The notes: generated by a model from the sequence alone, not told the origin. A stretch of 17,412 nt of DNA from an uncultured Flavobacterium sp. (GCF_937967675.1 NZ_CALBSN010000009.1:1-17412), one strand, 5' to 3'. Positions 7,695 to 14,888 are shown, counted from the first letter of the stretch. Numbers and translations: made by a program.

Positions 7695-7702
7695 CAAATA
7701 TA
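7695..7702 (-). promoter_or_regulatory. -7 box of the prenyl synthase gene
   Basis: TATATTTG on the minus strand matches TAnnTTTG exactly and ends 5 nt before the ATG at 7689, so the expected transcription start falls at or next to the A of the start codon. Confidence 0.5.
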
Positions 7703-7750
7703 AGATACTATAAATAAATAGAAAAATATTTTATGATTAAACCTTTTTTG

Positions 7751-7758
7751 TATATTTG
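7751..7758 (+). promoter_or_regulatory. -7 box of the lipoprotein gene
   Basis: TATATTTG followed by CG matches TAnnTTTG. It ends 32 nt before the lipoprotein ATG at 7791. It is the divergent twin of the identical octamer serving the prenyl synthase gene. Confidence 0.5.
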
Positions 7759-7790
7759 CGTCTATATTTCAGAACTTTAAACCAAAAAAT

Positions 7791-8681
7791 ATGAAAAATT
7801 TATTAAAATTAACAACAGTATTTTTGTTTTTAATAACTTACACAAGTTGTGACAAAGACACTACAAATGACACGACCTCGGCTCAGTTAACCTCTGATGA
7901 TGCCGTTATAAATGCTAAAATTGATTTAGCTAATGATGATATTGCAGTTATTGCAGATCAATTATTTGACAATATAAACGCTACAACTCTTAACTATCGA
8001 TCTATAAATAACAACGCAACTATTTTTTCAAATTGTGCTACAATAACTAGAGTTCCTGCTTTTGGAACTGTATTAACTCCAGGAACTCAGGTAACAAAAA
8101 CTGTAGATTTTGGAACTACAGATTGTACTTTAAATAATGGCAATGTTGTAAGAGGAAAAATCATCATCACATTTGTTTTTCAACCAAATGCAACTTCGCA
8201 TACTGTAACTTATACTTTTGATAATTTTTATCACAATAATATAAGATTTGCAGGAACAAAAACGTTTACTCGTTCAATGACAACGCAAACTGCTACCGCT
8301 GCTCCACACCCAATTGTAGTGATGGAATTAGACATGACAATTACCATGCCTAATGGTGATGTTTATACTCGTGTAGGTTCTAGAACAAGAGAATTAGTAG
8401 AAGGATTTAGTACTGATACATTTTTAGATAATATTTACAGAATTACAGGTAGTTGGACAACAACAAATCAAAATGGAAACCAACATACTGCTACAATTAC
8501 TGAGCCTTTAATGGCAAAAATGAGTTGTATTGCCGTAAACAAACCTATTTTAGCCAAAGGAATTATTACATTTGTAAGAAACAATGTAACTTCTACCCTT
8601 AATTACGGCAATGGTGAATGTGATAATTTAGCCGTTTTTACTATAAATGGCGTTTCATTTACAATTATAATTGGAAATTAA
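7791..8681 (+). CDS. Secreted lipoprotein with two Cys-pair repeat units
   Basis: A 296-aa predicted lipoprotein. A signal peptide runs from 1 to 19 and a lipobox YTSC places the lipidated Cys at residue 20. It is followed by DKDTTN, which fits export toward the outer membrane or cell surface. After a helical stretch (33-66) the protein is Thr/Asn-rich and beta-like. The four other cysteines fall into two similar units: C82-x29-C112 and C246-x30-C277. Each second Cys is preceded by an aromatic-Gly turn (VDFGTTDC and LNYGNGEC) and followed by a short strand. This suggests an internal duplication with a disulfide in each unit. I recognise the general style of flavobacterial cell-envelope lipoproteins but no named family. 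It stands alone, with its own -7 box and a terminator shared with rlmN. Confidence 0.8.
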   Translation: MKNLLKLTTVFLFLITYTSCDKDTTNDTTSAQLTSDDAVINAKIDLANDDIAVIADQLFDNINATTLNYRSINNNATIFSNCATITRVPAFGTVLTPGTQVTKTVDFGTTDCTLNNGNVVRGKIIITFVFQPNATSHTVTYTFDNFYHNNIRFAGTKTFTRSMTTQTATAAPHPIVVMELDMTITMPNGDVYTRVGSRTRELVEGFSTDTFLDNIYRITGSWTTTNQNGNQHTATITEPLMAKMSCIAVNKPILAKGIITFVRNNVTSTLNYGNGECDNLAVFTINGVSFTIIIGN

Positions 8682-8703
8682 TTATAGAAAATAACTTAAA
8701 AAA

Positions 8704-8729
8704 GGGCTTAGTAAACTAAGCCTTTTTTT
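8704..8729. terminator. Bidirectional terminator between lipoprotein gene and rlmN
   Basis: A 7-bp stem (8705-8711 with 8716-8722, loop TAAA) is extended by A/T pairs and flanked by A-rich and T7 runs (8723-8729). It serves both convergent genes. The T-run overlaps the rlmN stop codon at 8728-8730. Confidence 0.85.
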
Positions 8730-9768
8730 ATGATTTATTTGCTAATTGCCCACAGGCTGCATCAATATCTTTACCTCTACTTCTTCTTACTTTTGCTACA
8801 ATATTATTTTTTTCTAGAGCAGTTATATAAGCGTTTGTAGCTTCTTCTGAAGCCTGTTGAAAAACCCCGTCATCTATAGGATTATACTCGATAAGATTAA
8901 CTTTACAAGGAACATATTTACAGAATTTCACTAAAGCATCAATGGATTTTTTATCATCATTAATTCCTTTCCAAACCACGTATTCGTAAGTCACTTTACT
9001 TTTTGTTTTTCGGTACCAATATTCCAAACTCTCAAGCAAATCGGTCAATGGAAAGTTTTTAGTAAAAGGCATAATTTCGTTTCGAATTTCCTCAACCGCC
9101 GAATGTAAAGAGACTGCTAATTTGAATTTAACTCCATCATCAGCCATTTTTTTAATCATTTTCGGTATTCCAGAAGTAGAAACAGTAATACGTTTTGACG
9201 ACATTCCTAAACCTTCATTTGAAGTAATCATGTCAATCGCTTTCATCACATTTGGATAATTCATCAACGGCTCACCCATCCCCATAAATACAATATTTGA
9301 TAGTGGTCGGTCATAATACAAACGACTTTCATTATCAATTGCGGCAACTTGGTCATAAATTTCTCCAGGTTCTAAGTTACGCATACGTTTTAATCGAGCT
9401 GTAGCGCAAAAATTACAATCTAAACTACAACCTACTTGCGAAGAAACACAAGCAGTAGTTCGTGTTTCCGTTGGAATCAAAACCGATTCTACAATTAAAT
9501 CATCATGCAAACGCACTGCATTTTTAACAGTTCCATCTTCACTACGCTGCAACGTATCTACTTTAATGTGATTGATGACAAAATTAGCTGCTAACATGGC
9601 GCGCGTTTCTTTAGACACATTGGTCATATCTTCAAAAGTATGCGCGCGTTTTTGCCATAACCACTCATAAACTTGGTTACCACGAAACGCTTTGTCTCCG
9701 TTAGCAACAAAAAAATTACGCAATTGTTCTTTAGTTAGTGCTCGTATGTCTTTTTTCTCGATTTGCAT
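8728..9768 (-). CDS. rlmN: Dual-specificity 23S rRNA/tRNA adenine-C2 methyltransferase RlmN
   Basis: A 346-aa radical SAM enzyme that methylates C2 of A2503 in 23S rRNA and A37 in some tRNAs. The N-terminal accessory domain (1-95) contains FRGNQVYEWLWQK. The radical SAM cluster is C114-x3-C118-x2-C121 (VGCSLDCNFCAT). The two additional cysteines of the mechanism are present: C107 (TTACVSS) and C339 near the C-terminus (DAACGQL). Their spacing matches E. coli C118 and C355. Other landmarks are the SAM-binding GMGEPLMN, ITVSTSG and LAVSLHS. Length and start are normal. A -7 box TACTTTTG lies 4 nt before the ATG, suggesting a leaderless transcript. The gene is divergent from the antitoxin. Confidence 0.96.
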   Translation of the reverse strand: MQIEKKDIRALTKEQLRNFFVANGDKAFRGNQVYEWLWQKRAHTFEDMTNVSKETRAMLAANFVINHIKVDTLQRSEDGTVKNAVRLHDDLIVESVLIPTETRTTACVSSQVGCSLDCNFCATARLKRMRNLEPGEIYDQVAAIDNESRLYYDRPLSNIVFMGMGEPLMNYPNVMKAIDMITSNEGLGMSSKRITVSTSGIPKMIKKMADDGVKFKLAVSLHSAVEEIRNEIMPFTKNFPLTDLLESLEYWYRKTKSKVTYEYVVWKGINDDKKSIDALVKFCKYVPCKVNLIEYNPIDDGVFQQASEEATNAYITALEKNNIVAKVRRSRGKDIDAACGQLANKS

Positions 9769-9772
9769 GGTG

Positions 9773-9780
9773 CAAAAGTA
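9773..9780 (-). promoter_or_regulatory. -7 box of rlmN
   Basis: TACTTTTG on the minus strand fits TAnnTTTG and is separated from the ATG at 9768 by only CACC. The transcript would begin at or next to the start codon. Confidence 0.5.
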
Positions 9781-9788
9781 ATGATTTT

Positions 9789-9814
9789 AGAAATTAGAAT
9801 TCAGAAATTAGAAA
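9789..9814. repeat. Direct repeat in rlmN/antitoxin intergenic region
   Basis: Two copies of AGAAATTAGAA (9789-9799 and 9803-9813), 14 nt apart, lie between the rlmN -7 box and the antitoxin -7 box. The spacer contains GAATTC, a hexamer found again at 9822 and 9860. It could be an operator for the toxin-antitoxin pair or merely AT-rich intergenic repeat sequence. Confidence 0.45.
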
Positions 9815-9833
9815 TTTGGATGAATTCTTTTTG

Positions 9834-9841
9834 TATTTTTG
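9834..9841 (+). promoter_or_regulatory. -7 box of the toxin-antitoxin operon
   Basis: TATTTTTG matches TAnnTTTG and ends 14 nt before the antitoxin ATG at 9856. A TTTG at 9815-9818 lies 15 nt upstream, short for a -33 element. The box supports the ATG at 9856 over in-frame starts further upstream. Confidence 0.45.
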
Positions 9842-9855
9842 TTAAAAAGAATTTT

Positions 9856-10107
9856 ATGGGAATTCCTGAATTAAAAGAAATTATCAAATTGAAACTTGAA
9901 AATGCCGATGAGCGCGTGCTTCGCATTGTAGATTCAGTTTTAAATGAATATTCAAAAGAAACTATTGCTTTTGATTCGAAAGGCTATGCTTTAAATTTAG
10001 ATGAATACCAATTAAAAGTTGAAGAAGGTTTTGAAGACATTAAAAACAATAAAACTTTTTCAAACGATGAAATGGCTTCAAAAATTCAGCAATTAAAAAG
10101 AAAATAA
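9856..10107 (+). CDS. Putative antitoxin of a RelE/ParE-type module
   Basis: An 83-aa acidic/basic protein beginning MGIPELKEIIKLKLENADE. In-frame starts further upstream (from 9763) would overlap rlmN and its promoter and give an unlikely N-terminus, while the -7 box at 9834-9841 points to 9856. The N-terminal helix pair (about 3-32) resembles small flavobacterial antitoxins. The C-terminal half (DEYQLKVEEGFEDIKNNKTF, then SNDEMASKI) looks like an extended toxin-wrapping segment. No helix-turn-helix or ribbon-helix-helix is evident, so autoregulation by this protein alone is uncertain. Its TAA is directly abutted by the toxin ATG. The role is inferred from size and pairing. Confidence 0.75.
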   Translation: MGIPELKEIIKLKLENADERVLRIVDSVLNEYSKETIAFDSKGYALNLDEYQLKVEEGFEDIKNNKTFSNDEMASKIQQLKRK

Positions 10108-10395
10108 ATGATATTTTCAGTTATTTGGACTTCAAAATCATTCGAAGATATTTCAAACATACATTATTATCTTTCTCACAAAATTTCATTAGAAACTGCA
10201 AATAAAATCATTGACGAAATTTATCAAGCACCAAATACGATTACTTTTGTAGAGCAATTTCAAATGGATGAGTATAGAAAGGATTGCAGAAGAATTATCG
10301 TTAGAAATTATAAAATTCTTTACTATATAAAAGATTCTGAAATATTCATAATTAGAATTTTTAACACATTTCAAAATCCAATAAAAAGTTTATAA
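10108..10395 (+). CDS. Type II toxin, RelE/ParE superfamily
   Basis: A 95-aa protein with the RelE/ParE fold pattern: N-terminal strand FSVIWTSKSFEDI, two helices (about 11-50, with YYLSHKISLETANKIIDEI), then RRIIVRNYKILYYI and EIFIIRIFNTFQNP, matching the beta-sheet core of the superfamily. Members either cut ribosome-bound mRNA (RelE) or block gyrase (ParE). Which applies cannot be decided from the sequence, but the Y-K-I-x-Y and final Asn/Gln-Pro pattern is nearer the ParE-like group. It starts directly after the antitoxin stop and ends one base before the O-methyltransferase ATG, so all three are cotranscribed. No disruption is seen and the toxin appears intact. Confidence 0.85.
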   Translation: MIFSVIWTSKSFEDISNIHYYLSHKISLETANKIIDEIYQAPNTITFVEQFQMDEYRKDCRRIIVRNYKILYYIKDSEIFIIRIFNTFQNPIKSL

Positions 10396-10396
10396 A

Positions 10397-11038
10397 ATGC
10401 ATTTCATATCAGACGATTTAGAAGATTACGTTGCCAATCATTCACAAGCAGAACCTGAATTATTAGCAAAATTAAATAAAGAAACTCATCAAAAAATCTT
10501 GCAACCTCGCATGTTGAGTGGTCATTTTCAAGGTAGAGTTTTGAGTATGCTTTCAAAAATCATTCGCCCGAAGCATATTTTGGAGATTGGAACCTATACT
10601 GGTTATGCAGCATTGTGTTTAGCAGAAGGAATGGCTGAAAACGGAACTTTAGATACGATTGATATTGAAGAAGAATTAGTCGATTTTCAAAGAAAATATT
10701 TTGATGCTTCGCCGTGGAAAGATCAAATTTTTCAACACTTAGGTGATGCGGTTGATATTATTCCGACTTTAAATAAAAAATTCGATTTGGTTTTCATTGA
10801 TGCTGATAAAGAAAATTACGTGAATTACTTTCACTTAATTGTTCCCCTGATGAATAAAGGCGGAATTATCTTATCTGATAATGTATTGTGGAGCGGAAAA
10901 GTATTAGAAGAAGTAAAACCAAATGATAAAAGCACACCCGTTTTACTAGAATATAACAAATTACTAAATACAGACCCTAGAGTAGAAACAGTCTTATTGC
11001 CGATTCGTGATGGTTTAACGGTTAGTAGAGTTTTGTAG
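10397..11038 (+). CDS. SAM-dependent O-methyltransferase (COMT/Methyltransf_3 family)
   Basis: A 213-aa class I methyltransferase of the cation-dependent catechol/caffeoyl-CoA O-methyltransferase family. Visible are motif I ILEIGTYTGYAALCLAEGM (61-79), acidic SAM-ribose residues in DTIDIEEE (86-93), the metal/SAM motif FDLVFIDADKENY (D135) and GGIILSDNVLWSGKV with D161-N162, which with D135 would coordinate the divalent metal. The substrate is not evident. The length is full for the family. It follows the toxin after a single base and has no promoter of its own that I can see, an odd pairing of a housekeeping-type enzyme with a toxin-antitoxin module. Its TAG lies in a tandem repeat that also forms the end of the convergent PAP2 gene. 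Confidence 0.92.
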   Translation: MHFISDDLEDYVANHSQAEPELLAKLNKETHQKILQPRMLSGHFQGRVLSMLSKIIRPKHILEIGTYTGYAALCLAEGMAENGTLDTIDIEEELVDFQRKYFDASPWKDQIFQHLGDAVDIIPTLNKKFDLVFIDADKENYVNYFHLIVPLMNKGGIILSDNVLWSGKVLEEVKPNDKSTPVLLEYNKLLNTDPRVETVLLPIRDGLTVSRVL

Positions 11039-11070
11039 TTTTCAGTCGCAGTTTTCAGCCGCAGTTTTCA
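11037..11070. repeat. 13-bp tandem repeat at convergent gene junction
   Basis: Units AGTTTTCAGTCGC (11037-11049) and AGTTTTCAGCCGC (11050-11062) are followed by a partial third copy (11063-11070). The repeat begins inside the O-methyltransferase TAG and supplies the last residues (TAAENCD) and stop of the PAP2 protein. No terminator hairpin is present here. Confidence 0.85.
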
Positions 11071-11623
11071 AATTATATTTTTTTCCAAAAGACAAATACA
11101 ATTTATAAAACGCAAAACCAAAAATTCCTCCAGCAAGGTAACCTGTAAGTATATCTCCAAGATAGTGCAATCCTAAGTAAATTCTACTATAAGCAAAGAT
11201 TAATGGGAATAGATACAACAAATAAGTGTGTTTGTAATATTTTCTTAGAATTAATACGATAAATATTGTTGATGCAAAAGAGTTAGAAGCATGGCCAGAA
11301 AAGAAACTGAATGATTTTCTATTCATCACTTCTCGCATAATACCCTCAAATTCGGGATTATTACATGGGCGTAAACGTTCGAAAGAATACTTGAACAGAT
11401 TAGTGATTTGATCTGTAAACGTAATTAAAGCGGCTAAGAAAAGAATAATAATCCCTAAACCCTTCCATCCTACTTTCTTTTGAATCAGATATAAAACTCC
11501 GATAAAAAGTGGCGACCAATAAAATTGCTTTGTAATAATCATCCAGAAACCATCAAATGGTTCTGAGCCTAATCCGTTTAAAAAAAGGAATAATTCTTTA
11601 TCTAAGTTTATTAAGTGCTCCAA
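11042..11623 (-). CDS. PAP2-family membrane phosphatase
   Basis: A 193-aa integral membrane phosphatase, probably acting on lipid phosphates such as undecaprenyl or phosphatidylglycerol phosphate at the outer face of the inner membrane. The three catalytic signatures are complete: KYSFERLRP (K78 to P86), SFFSGH (S109-H111) and SRIYLGLHYLGD (S146-D157). About five or six hydrophobic helices lie around them. The start is 2 nt after the tatA stop, so the two are cotranscribed. The C-terminal residues after about 186 are encoded by a 13-bp tandem repeat and are unlikely to be conserved. The substrate cannot be told from the sequence. Confidence 0.92.
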   Translation of the reverse strand: MEHLINLDKELFLFLNGLGSEPFDGFWMIITKQFYWSPLFIGVLYLIQKKVGWKGLGIIILFLAALITFTDQITNLFKYSFERLRPCNNPEFEGIMREVMNRKSFSFFSGHASNSFASTIFIVLILRKYYKHTYLLYLFPLIFAYSRIYLGLHYLGDILTGYLAGGIFGFAFYKLYLSFGKKYNLKTAAENCD

Positions 11624-11625
11624 AA

Positions 11626-11973
11626 TTACATTTGTCTTTTTATGGGTCCGGTAATATTTTCAATATCTTCTTTTACTTGTTCTATTGGATTTTGAACATC
11701 TAAATTCATATTTTCTATTGGATTCACCATTTTAGCAATTCCTTCTTTCGCTTTTGCTATTTCTTCAGAAACACCGCCTGTTAATGTATTCATGTCCAAA
11801 CCTGCATCTTGAGTTCCTTTTTGAATTTCGCTTTTTATTTCGTTGGTAGCATTCTTCAATTGCGCCATACCTTTTCCTAAAGCACGAGCAATATCTGGAA
11901 TCTTATCTGATCCAAATAACATTAAAACAACTAAAATGATGAAAAACAATTCACCTCCACCAATTCCAAACAT
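11626..11973 (-). CDS. tatA: Twin-arginine translocase subunit TatA (TatA/E type)
   Basis: A 115-aa Tat pore-forming protein. A membrane helix at about 7-21 (GELFFIILVVLMLFG) is followed by the conserved hinge and amphipathic helix GSDKIPDIARALGKGM, and then a hydrophilic acidic/Met-rich tail from about 45 to the end. The tail is longer than the short TatA proteins of many bacteria (often near 60-90 residues), but tails vary. The twin-arginine system exports folded proteins. No tatC lies in this window. It is the first gene of a pair with PAP2 (2-nt gap) and has its own -7 box at 11999-12006. TatB-like function cannot be excluded. Confidence 0.9.
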   Translation of the reverse strand: MFGIGGGELFFIILVVLMLFGSDKIPDIARALGKGMAQLKNATNEIKSEIQKGTQDAGLDMNTLTGGVSEEIAKAKEGIAKMVNPIENMNLDVQNPIEQVKEDIENITGPIKRQM

Positions 11974-11998
11974 AGTGTACTTTTGAAAATTAACTTCG

Positions 11999-12013
11999 CA
12001 AAGTTACAAAGTT
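11999..12013 (-). promoter_or_regulatory. Promoter of tatA with duplicated -7-like motif
   Basis: The minus strand reads AACTTTGTAACTTTG. The gene-proximal TAACTTTG (11999-12006) fits TAnnTTTG and ends 25 nt before the ATG at 11973. The same 15-mer occurs upstream of dnaG. Confidence 0.5.
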
Positions 12014-12040
12014 TTATACCTACTTTATCTTAAAGTAATC

Positions 12041-12067
12041 AAAAAAAAAGACTATCCGAAGATAGCC
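12041..12067 (-). terminator. UUCG-loop terminator after the M1 peptidase gene
   Basis: On the minus strand a 7-bp stem (GGCTATC with GATAGTC, one G-U pair) closes a TTCG loop, i.e. a stable cUUCGg tetraloop, followed by a T9 run at 12049-12041. It lies 8 nt after the peptidase stop and ends the four-gene operon. Confidence 0.88.
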
Positions 12068-12074
12068 TTAATTC

Positions 12075-14351
12075 TTATTTTTTCTCTAATGTATCAAATT
12101 TAGAAACCGTTTCACCTTTAGGCCAATAGTTGTTTTCAACGTCAACATCAGCTGTTTCTAATTTTGGATCCACTTGAATTTTCACCACTTTTTTCTCTGT
12201 AGCAAAAACTCTTTTGGCAACATCATTGTTCTTTCTCCAAATTTGAGCTGGGAATTTTTGTATTTCACTAGTTCCGTCTTCAAACTGAAGCTCTACAATG
12301 ATTGGCATTATTAATCCTCCTGGTTTTTCAAACTCTACTTCATAGAAATATTTAGGAGATTTTAAAGCATTCTTTTCTTCTACAGAATAATTTTTATTTA
12401 AATAATCTGAAAGTGCTTGTACATTTTTAACATCAAACCCTTTTTTTAATTCAGGATTAAAATCAGGTGTGTCTTCTGCAACTAAATACAACATTGGCTC
12501 ACCATCACTGATTTTTCTTCCTCTTCTATTAAACATTGCTTGCGTTTCTTTTGAAGCTTCTGTAGAAACAAAATATTGTTTAACTGATTTTACACCTATA
12601 TCGGTATAATCGGTTGAATAGAACCAACCTCTCCAAAACCAATCCAAATCAACCGCAGAAGCATCTTCCATAGTTCTAAAGAAATCTTCTGGAGTTGGGT
12701 GTTTGAATTTCCAACGATTTGCATAGGTTTTAAATGCATAATCAAACAATTCTCTACCCATAATGGTTTCTCTCAAAATATTCAATCCAGTTGCTGGCTT
12801 ACCATAAGCGTTAGCTCCAAAATTGTATATATTCTCAGAGTTTGACATGATAGGCTCTAAATATTTTTGGTTTCCTTTCATGTAAGGTACAATATTTTTA
12901 GCTGGACCTCTTGTTGCAGGGAAATTAGGATCGAAAGAAGTTTCTGTTAAGTATTCTAAGAATGTATTTAACCCTTCATCCATCCAAGACCATTGTCTTT
13001 CGTCTGAATTTACAATCATTGGGAAGAAGTTGTGTCCTACTTCATGAATAATTACGCCTAACATTCCATATTTAATTCTATCACTCACAAAACCTTTTTC
13101 ATCAGGACGACCGTAATTCCAACAAATCATTGGATATTCCATTCCTTGATCTTCTGCCGAAACTGAAACTGCTTTTGGATAAGGATAATCGAATGTAAAA
13201 TGAGAATAGGTTTTTAATGTATGTGCAACCGCTTTTGTAGATAAATCTCCCCATAGCGGATTTGCTTCTTTTGGGTAAATTGAAATTGCTAATGGTTTAT
13301 TTGTTGGCAAATCAACCGCCATAGCATCAATTATGAATTTTCTTGAAGTTGAAAAACCGAAGTCACGAACATTTTGTGCTTTAAATTTCCATGTTTTCTT
13401 TTTATCTGAAAAGCTACTTTCTTTTGCAACCGCTTCTTCTTGAGTAACAATTACTACGGGCTTATCAAAAGTTTTCTCAGCTAATTCCCATCTTTTTATT
13501 TGTTCTGCAGTAAAAACATCGTTTCTATTTTGTAGAACTCCAGTTGCCTCCATTACATGATCAGCTGGAACTGTGATATTTACATCGTAATCTCCAAATA
13601 CTAAAGCAAATTCACCTCTTCCCCAAAATTGCATGTTTTGCCAACCTTCAACATCGTTATAGACAGCCATTCTTGGAAAAAATTGCGCCATTACATACAA
13701 ACGATTTCCATCAGGGAACTGCTCATAACCTGAACGTCCGTTGTGTGCTCCTTCCATGTAATTCACAATATTGTACCACCATTTGATTGAAAAAGAAATT
13801 TTTTCTCCATTTTTAAGTGGTTTTGGTAAATCGATACGCATCATCGTTTGGTTGATGATATATTTCATTGGATTTCCTTTTGCATCTTTTACGTATTCAA
13901 TATTGAAACCGCCTTCAAAAGGTTTATCCATGTATTTTTTTGTAAAATTTGTCACCGTTATCGATTTATCCATATTTTGGTTCTCAACTAAAGGAGTCTT
14001 AGAATCTGGTCTTTCGATGTTTTGTTCTAATTGTACCCATAAATATTCTAGTACCTCTGGTGCATTATTATAATAGGTAATGGTTTCAGAACCGTATAAT
14101 TTTTTGTTCTTATCATCTAATTCCAGATTCATTTTATAATCTGCTTTTTGTTGATAATAAGCTGGTCCAGGCGCACCAGATGCTGTTCTAAACATATTTG
14201 GAGTAGCCATTTCGTCATACATTTGACGAAACTTATTCTCGTTATAATGTCCAAGCTCTCGCTTTTTTTCTTCTGGTTTTACTTCTTGAGCTACAGCTCC
14301 AAAAGACATAACTAAAGATAGAAAAGCACTTAATACAATTGACTTTTTCAT
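12075..14351 (-). CDS. Secreted M1-family metallopeptidase
   Basis: A 758-aa exported zinc peptidase. Residues 1-22 form a signal peptide ending AVAQ. The N-terminal part (about 60-300) is beta-rich, as in M1 enzymes. The catalytic core has the exopeptidase-like motif GMEYP (403-407, the equivalent of GAMEN) and zinc site HEVGH (H436, E437, H440) with the third ligand E459 in WMDEG, the usual 18 residues on. The C-terminal 200 residues continue with sequence usual for large Bacteroidota M1 enzymes. It likely trims peptides in the periplasm or outside the cell. The gene is last in the operon, 14 nt after the DUF6702-like gene, and a strong terminator follows. The true substrate is unknown. Confidence 0.93.
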   Translation of the reverse strand: MKKSIVLSAFLSLVMSFGAVAQEVKPEEKKRELGHYNENKFRQMYDEMATPNMFRTASGAPGPAYYQQKADYKMNLELDDKNKKLYGSETITYYNNAPEVLEYLWVQLEQNIERPDSKTPLVENQNMDKSITVTNFTKKYMDKPFEGGFNIEYVKDAKGNPMKYIINQTMMRIDLPKPLKNGEKISFSIKWWYNIVNYMEGAHNGRSGYEQFPDGNRLYVMAQFFPRMAVYNDVEGWQNMQFWGRGEFALVFGDYDVNITVPADHVMEATGVLQNRNDVFTAEQIKRWELAEKTFDKPVVIVTQEEAVAKESSFSDKKKTWKFKAQNVRDFGFSTSRKFIIDAMAVDLPTNKPLAISIYPKEANPLWGDLSTKAVAHTLKTYSHFTFDYPYPKAVSVSAEDQGMEYPMICWNYGRPDEKGFVSDRIKYGMLGVIIHEVGHNFFPMIVNSDERQWSWMDEGLNTFLEYLTETSFDPNFPATRGPAKNIVPYMKGNQKYLEPIMSNSENIYNFGANAYGKPATGLNILRETIMGRELFDYAFKTYANRWKFKHPTPEDFFRTMEDASAVDLDWFWRGWFYSTDYTDIGVKSVKQYFVSTEASKETQAMFNRRGRKISDGEPMLYLVAEDTPDFNPELKKGFDVKNVQALSDYLNKNYSVEEKNALKSPKYFYEVEFEKPGGLIMPIIVELQFEDGTSEIQKFPAQIWRKNNDVAKRVFATEKKVVKIQVDPKLETADVDVENNYWPKGETVSKFDTLEKK

Positions 14352-14365
14352 AAATTGAATTCTAT

Positions 14366-14872
14366 TTAATAGACTATTTTTTGATTAGTTTCACTATTAG
14401 TAAATAAAAAGCTGTTTTTGTTACCGTTAATATTCAAATGAACAATATTTTGCTGTTCTTTATAAAGATCCGTTAATAGTGAATTATAGATTTCGAAGGT
14501 ATTTATTTTTTTTGAAATTGCAATTTTAGTGTAAAAAATTAACACATCACCTTCTACTTCTCGAGCTAAATATTCTATATTCTGAGCTTTTTTGTTGATA
14601 GAAATTTTTATTTTTTCTTTCAAATATTCTTGAATTAGAATTTCGGAATTCTCAATTTCTTTGGTTGAAGTGAGATAAAACTTCTTTTTGAATTTTTTCT
14701 CTAAAGCTTTTTCAAGGTCATCAATAAATATTCTAGACGTTATTTCTACTCGTTTTTTGTTAGGAACAAAATCAATCTGTGTAACTGAAACATAAAACTT
14801 ATGCCAAGCAAACGAAGTCATTAAAAGAACCAGAAAAATGGGCAATATAAATCGTAGTAAATTCTTTTTCAT
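14366..14872 (-). CDS. DUF6702-like membrane-anchored/secreted protein
   Basis: A 168-aa protein starting MKKNLLRFILPIFLVLLMTSF, with a hydrophobic signal/anchor at about 6-22. It is followed by AWHKFYVSVTQIDFVPNKKR, an N-terminal pattern I associate with the flavobacterial DUF6702 family that often neighbours M1 peptidases. In-frame codons back to 14959 would overlap the upstream gene by 71 nt and put a non-signal N-terminus ahead, so ATG 14872 (16 nt after the upstream stop) is preferred. The remainder is Lys/Glu-rich with beta-like stretches (VLIFYTKIAI). No catalytic motif is seen. The family name is from recall of sequence style and context, not checked. Confidence 0.75.
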   Translation of the reverse strand: MKKNLLRFILPIFLVLLMTSFAWHKFYVSVTQIDFVPNKKRVEITSRIFIDDLEKALEKKFKKKFYLTSTKEIENSEILIQEYLKEKIKISINKKAQNIEYLAREVEGDVLIFYTKIAISKKINTFEIYNSLLTDLYKEQQNIVHLNINGNKNSFLFTNSETNQKIVY

Positions 14873-14888
14873 TTGGTAAAAATAGTAA

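Noticed and set aside
9763..9855. Upstream in-frame starts of the antitoxin
   Set aside because: They overlap the rlmN start and its -7 box and precede the antitoxin's own -7 box, so the ATG at 9856 is preferred.
11978..11985. TACTTTTG on the plus strand in the tatA leader
   Set aside because: It matches the -7 pattern but faces a terminator and no plus-strand gene follows.
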